A stretch of DNA of 9,653 bases, taken from Promethearchaeota archaeon (GTDB lineage: Archaea > Asgardarchaeota > Lokiarchaeia > Sigynarchaeales > SOKP01). Below are positions 6,736 to 9,653 of this stretch, in pieces; the stretch's first letter is position 1; every line of letters starts with the position of its first letter. Under the pieces are notes generated by a model. It did not search any database, was not told the DNA's origin, and worked only from the letters and a program-made list of their open reading frames with translations. The stretch spans positions 1 to 9,653 of the forward strand of contig JAEOTL010000243.1 in NCBI GenBank assembly GCA_016839845.1. The letters run 5' to 3'. The position numbers and the translations under genes were made by a program.

Positions 6736-6750
6736 GAAAATATAATTTTC
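6736..6750. repeat. Short A/T palindrome in the divergent promoter region
   Basis: GAAAAT-ATA-ATTTTC is a 15-base palindrome about 90 bases before the dehydrogenase start. It could be an upstream operator or a promoter element for that gene, but its A/T composition makes chance likely. Confidence 0.2.
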
Positions 6751-6798
6751 ACAAATATAATAAGGTTGTTAATTATCCATAATAGCCATTCTTTTCCC

Positions 6799-6820
6799 AG
6801 ATTTTTCCCCCCAAAAATCT
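6799..6820. repeat. Perfect 8-bp inverted repeat with a C6 loop between divergent genes
   Basis: AGATTTTT (6799-6806) and AAAAATCT (6813-6820) are exact reverse complements around six C residues. A hexa-C run stands out in this AT-rich intergenic DNA. The element sits about seven bases upstream of the likely TATA box of the membrane protein gene, where a repressor or activator site would act. It is not followed by a T-tract, so termination is unlikely. Confidence 0.45.
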
Positions 6821-6825
6821 TTAAT

Positions 6826-6838
6826 GAAAATATAAATA
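6826..6838 (+). promoter_or_regulatory. Candidate BRE/TATA promoter of the membrane protein gene
   Basis: GAAAATATAAATA has a purine-rich BRE-like start followed by a TATA-like core. Transcription would begin near 6858, giving a leader of about 40 bases. A second A/T box, TTTACATATATAAT (6875-6888), is too close to the ATG at 6901 to drive it unless the message is leaderless and starts a few bases downstream. No strong ribosome-binding site is seen; AGGTTAG (6891-6897) is only a weak match. Confidence 0.4.
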
Positions 6839-6900
6839 CAAAATAATGTAATCATAATGCAATCAGATATTTTGTTTACATATATAATGTAGGTTAGAGC

Positions 6901-7677
6901 ATGTTTGTCTATATTTTCATAACTATGATTTGTATTTTTGGGGTAACAATGGGCGGGATATATATAGTTAAGTATGGAAAGCTTCCTATTACAGTCTGGA
7001 AGCCAGAAGCTGCATGGATACGGGCGTCAATTTATTTTTCCTTTTGTAATATTATTATTGGGGTCTCAGGAACTTTAGAACAACTTTTGATTAGGCCATT
7101 TTTCACTTTAGACCAAATTTCAGATACATTTTGGGTGACTTACGCGATTCTTTGCTTTATCTATGTTGTTTTCGCTTATGTCTTTTTATGGCCTCGAAAT
7201 ACATTAACTTTCGACCGAAAATATTATCTTGGTCCAGAAATTGCATTTGGAATAATTTGGGGATTCAGTACCGGAGGTCTTCTTCTTTCAATTTATCATC
7301 TCTGGAGTTTAACAGGAATTCCCCTTTGGATTAATTTAATTTTAGGAATTATCTGCGGTGGTGCATGGCAGTATATCATCCAATCATATTTCTGGGATAT
7401 CTATGTGAGTCCAGAACATGATACACCTAAATCGCTTATTATTAAAACTACAGCCTGTCACATCCCCAATATGTTAATTAGTATGGGATTCCTTACTATC
7501 TGGGGTAATTATGCGATTTTTATTATTATCTATATTATCGCCTTAACTTCGTCTACAATAGCCCAAAAATTCCCTGCCCCGTGGGCTAAAGGAGCGTTTC
7601 ATGCACCTATGGTCAAATCTGGGATTCTTGGATTACCTTACGGTTCAGGATATATAGAAAAAGAAGAATCTGAGTAA
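6901..7677 (+). CDS. Uncharacterised polytopic membrane protein
   Basis: I do not recognise this 258-residue integral membrane protein. Hydrophobic segments at about 1-22, 42-57, 78-97, 112-133, 138-160, 188-201 and 203-221 suggest six or seven helices, with a hydrophilic C-terminal tail of about 35 residues. Between the fifth and sixth helices lies a polar, motif-like loop, SYFWDIYVSPEHDTPKS (162-178), followed by ACHIPN (185-190). Asp, Glu, two His and Cys so close to a membrane face could bind a metal or a polar ligand, and the look is that of a conserved functional site rather than a plain linker. A further small cluster, FPAPWAKGAFHAPM (224-237), lies in the tail. It is the only plus-strand gene, divergent from the dehydrogenase and convergent with the ABC permease (13 bases between stops), so it is its own transcription unit. 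No function is claimed. Confidence 0.75.
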   Translation: MFVYIFITMICIFGVTMGGIYIVKYGKLPITVWKPEAAWIRASIYFSFCNIIIGVSGTLEQLLIRPFFTLDQISDTFWVTYAILCFIYVVFAYVFLWPRNTLTFDRKYYLGPEIAFGIIWGFSTGGLLLSIYHLWSLTGIPLWINLILGIICGGAWQYIIQSYFWDIYVSPEHDTPKSLIIKTTACHIPNMLISMGFLTIWGNYAIFIIIYIIALTSSTIAQKFPAPWAKGAFHAPMVKSGILGLPYGSGYIEKEESE

Positions 7678-7690
7678 GTTACAAATTTCA

Positions 7691-9640
7691 CTAAACTATC
7701 TCTACATAGTTTCTAAAATTCTCATCCAAAACTTTTTGTGGTAAAGAGGGTAGTTTTAAACCCTCATGAAGAAGAAGTAGACTTAATAGTATGAGAAAAA
7801 GAAAAAAACTTGGCCACAATATAAAATAGATAGCTCCAAAAGACCCTAAACCATAGGAGATAGTTATTCCTAATTGAGGATTTGTTCCATCCATAAGTCC
7901 TAGAAATCCAACAGACTGGAATAAGAGAATTGCGAATACCATTTCTAATGGGATATATTTTATTATTATTTTTGCTATATCAAGGAAATTCTTTCCCCGC
8001 TTTATCGCGTTGGTGATTAAACGAGTAAAAATGGGAATAATTAACACCCCAATTCCAATCGTGAAGAATTTAGCACTGAAACCAAAAAACGGAGCTATTA
8101 ATAAAAATAGTCCAATTGCAGGGATTATAAAAAATATGATCATAGAGCCTATGATGGCGTTATATACATTTCGATGGAACTTTCCGGCGATAAAACCAAA
8201 AATAGATCCTCCAGCTAATCCTATTAGAACTACTACCAATCCAAATATGAAAGCACCTTGAGTGCCGTACAACACACGGGCAAGTAAATCGTAACCATAT
8301 CTTGTTGTACCTAACGGATGATTTAAAGTAGGTGGAGAAAAAGGTGTGTCTGGAGGAAAGAATGGGGGAGTTATCTCTTGTAAACTGTAAGGAGTAATAA
8401 GTTGAGGGAATGCAGATATACTGACCAAAAATGTAACTAATCCTAATCCAACTATTATAAACGGATTTTTTAGTGTCGCTATTAAATAGCTTTTTAACTC
8501 AGTTTTAAGGCTGGAGCTAGATTTTACTTCGATCTTCCCTTCTGAATCAGATTTTGGTGTTGAAGTTTTTTTCCTTAATTTTAATTTTGTCTTTAATTTT
8601 TCCCGAATCGGGTTGATTTTATTGGTAACCTTTTCTTTCAAAAAATCGGATCTGGCTATTTTTTCTCGCATAAATTTATATGTAATAGGAATTACATTAG
8701 AGAAAGTCACAAGAAACGAAGAGATAATTACCAAAACAAGAATGCACCCATTAATTAAGAATATGTCCCCAAAAATAGAAGACATCCAAAAATAATAGCC
8801 CAAACCAGTCCGATTGCAAGATATTTCTAGCAAGAGAACAAAAGTAAATAAAATTCCAAATAGCTTTGTGGCTGTATATGAATTTGTAATAAAGGAAGTT
8901 TCTTTTGAATTCCGTTCAATGTTAGTTTGAGTTTGCTTAATGATAATGGGTAATAGCACGATAATTATAATAATTGTGGGAAGAACACCATGAAGCAGAA
9001 TACTTTCAGCATATACCCAATTTCCACTAACAACTGAATCGAAGAAAGGAAATCCTGTAATAAAGGGTGGGGGCGTAAGTACAGGATCAACATAATATAT
9101 AACCGGAATATCTATTACACCTCTCGTAAAATCTCGAAGTGTGATAGCAAAAAAAAGCTGCATCCCTGGGATTAAGAAAATTATCGGTATTGCAAGACCA
9201 ATTACAGCAAATATCCGTATAATATACCCCGGTACTTTATTTCTTTTTTGTACAGAGATTCTCCCAAGTTTAATTCCCAATAATCCTATTATAATCGGTA
9301 CTAACATAGCTTCAATAGTTTTCGGAACTATTCTACTCAATAGTTCGATTATTGGTGTACCTTCACTGACTAAAAAGGATGAGCCCCAATCTCCCGTAAA
9401 GAATCGGCCAAAATATCTACCAAATTGCATAAACCATGGATCCATAACACCAAGTCTTAGTAGTTCTGCATCAAAAGCTGCAGGATCCAATATAAATCCC
9501 CGCATCTGATTCAAAAGAGGGCCTCTTATTCCTAAATAATAAAAAAAGAAGCTAATTATTAAACCGATAAACAAAACCAGTATCCCATAAATAAATGAGA
9601 GGAAAATAGATATCAGTTTTTTTTTTTGAGGATCTCTCAA
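7691..9640 (-). CDS. Fused ABC transporter permease (OppB/DppB-like plus OppC/DppC-like halves)
   Basis: This 649-residue protein joins two permease subunits that are normally separate in dipeptide/oligopeptide (and some oligosaccharide) importers. Half one (about 1-325) has the DppB signature: LRLGVMDPWFMQFGRYFG (61-78), GDWGSSF (83-89) and IVPKTIEA (104-111). Half two (about 385-649) has the DppC signature HPLGTTRYGYDLLARVLYG (441-459) followed by FGLVVVLIGLAGG, and later VGFLGLMDGTNPQLG (577-591), the counterpart of the usual 'SFLGLG.PP...WG'. A Lys/Ser-rich cytoplasmic linker (about 325-385) joins them. In both halves the EAA loop that docks on the ATPase cannot be recognised, and by comparison with memory of the family each seems roughly 15 residues short there. 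The start is a TTG: an in-frame TAA lies six bases before it and the next Met is residue 46. The ATPase and solute-binding genes are not in view; if in an operon, they lie beyond the right edge. Confidence 0.82.
   Translation of the reverse strand: MRDPQKKKLISIFLSFIYGILVLFIGLIISFFFYYLGIRGPLLNQMRGFILDPAAFDAELLRLGVMDPWFMQFGRYFGRFFTGDWGSSFLVSEGTPIIELLSRIVPKTIEAMLVPIIIGLLGIKLGRISVQKRNKVPGYIIRIFAVIGLAIPIIFLIPGMQLFFAITLRDFTRGVIDIPVIYYVDPVLTPPPFITGFPFFDSVVSGNWVYAESILLHGVLPTIIIIIVLLPIIIKQTQTNIERNSKETSFITNSYTATKLFGILFTFVLLLEISCNRTGLGYYFWMSSIFGDIFLINGCILVLVIISSFLVTFSNVIPITYKFMREKIARSDFLKEKVTNKINPIREKLKTKLKLRKKTSTPKSDSEGKIEVKSSSSLKTELKSYLIATLKNPFIIVGLGLVTFLVSISAFPQLITPYSLQEITPPFFPPDTPFSPPTLNHPLGTTRYGYDLLARVLYGTQGAFIFGLVVVLIGLAGGSIFGFIAGKFHRNVYNAIIGSMIIFFIIPAIGLFLLIAPFFGFSAKFFTIGIGVLIIPIFTRLITNAIKRGKNFLDIAKIIIKYIPLEMVFAILLFQSVGFLGLMDGTNPQLGITISYGLGSFGAIYFILWPSFFLFLILLSLLLLHEGLKLPSLPQKVLDENFRNYVEIV
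9617..9627 (-). other. Eleven-A tract in the first codons of the ABC permease
   Basis: On the coding strand codons 5-8 contain eleven consecutive A residues. The frame upstream of the tract that avoids the TAA is open to the window edge (GGG CGT TTA AAA TTT GAG) and would join the permease frame if one A were missing. The TTG start may therefore be an artefact of a miscounted homopolymer, or the tract may cause slippage. Confidence 0.45.
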
Positions 9641-9653
9641 ATTTTAAACGCCC

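Noticed and set aside
9141..9509. 122-codon plus-strand frame inside the permease gene, and similar ones at 8010-8261 and 8613-8795
   Set aside because: All mirror the well-supported membrane protein on the other strand and show low-complexity Ile/Pro/Asn composition without motifs.
1..9653. CRISPR arrays, tRNA or rRNA genes, insertion sequences, prophage or toxin-antitoxin genes
   Set aside because: No regularly spaced repeats, cloverleaf-like sequence, transposase, integrase or toxin-like frame was found on reading both strands.

Overview
The window is an AT-rich stretch, probably from an archaeon. The clues are that most genes have no clear Shine-Dalgarno sequence, that T-rich tracts rather than GC hairpins follow several stop codons, and that A/T-rich TATA-like boxes sit at plausible distances before starts. 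The proteins have a Lys/Ile/Asn-rich composition and include several with only remote resemblance to known families. This would fit an Asgard (Lokiarchaeia-like) genome, but no marker gene is present to prove it, and a low-GC bacterium is not excluded. No RNA gene, CRISPR array, insertion sequence or phage gene was seen.

Layout. From the left, three minus-strand genes form a likely operon read right to left: a GH4 glycoside hydrolase (1909-3234), a GPH-type major facilitator sugar transporter (580-1863) and a small VOC/glyoxalase-fold protein (94-483). Upstream of it are an unrecognised 301-residue protein (3387-4292), a 474-base gene-free AT-rich stretch with two hairpins, a small SAM-dependent methyltransferase (4767-5381) and an isocitrate/isopropylmalate dehydrogenase-family enzyme, most likely isocitrate dehydrogenase (5457-6647), all on the minus strand. 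A 253-base divergent intergenic region, with a perfect 8-bp inverted repeat around a C6 loop, separates it from the only plus-strand gene, an uncharacterised six- or seven-helix membrane protein (6901-7677). That gene converges, with 13 bases between stop codons, on a minus-strand ABC permease (7691-9640) in which an OppB/DppB-like half and an OppC/DppC-like half are fused. Any partner genes of the permease would lie beyond the right edge.

Functional reading. The transporter and the GH4 enzyme make a simple uptake-and-cleavage pair: a cation-coupled symporter imports a glycoside or uronide, and an NAD+/metal-dependent hydrolase splits it in the cytoplasm. The dehydrogenase feeds central carbon metabolism (2-oxoglutarate supply). 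The permease points to oligopeptide or oligosaccharide uptake, but the cytoplasmic EAA coupling loop looks shortened in both halves. I do not see a complete new defence or mobile system. The items most worth following are the odd fused permease, the GH4 signature that does not match the subgroups I know, and the two unrecognised proteins.
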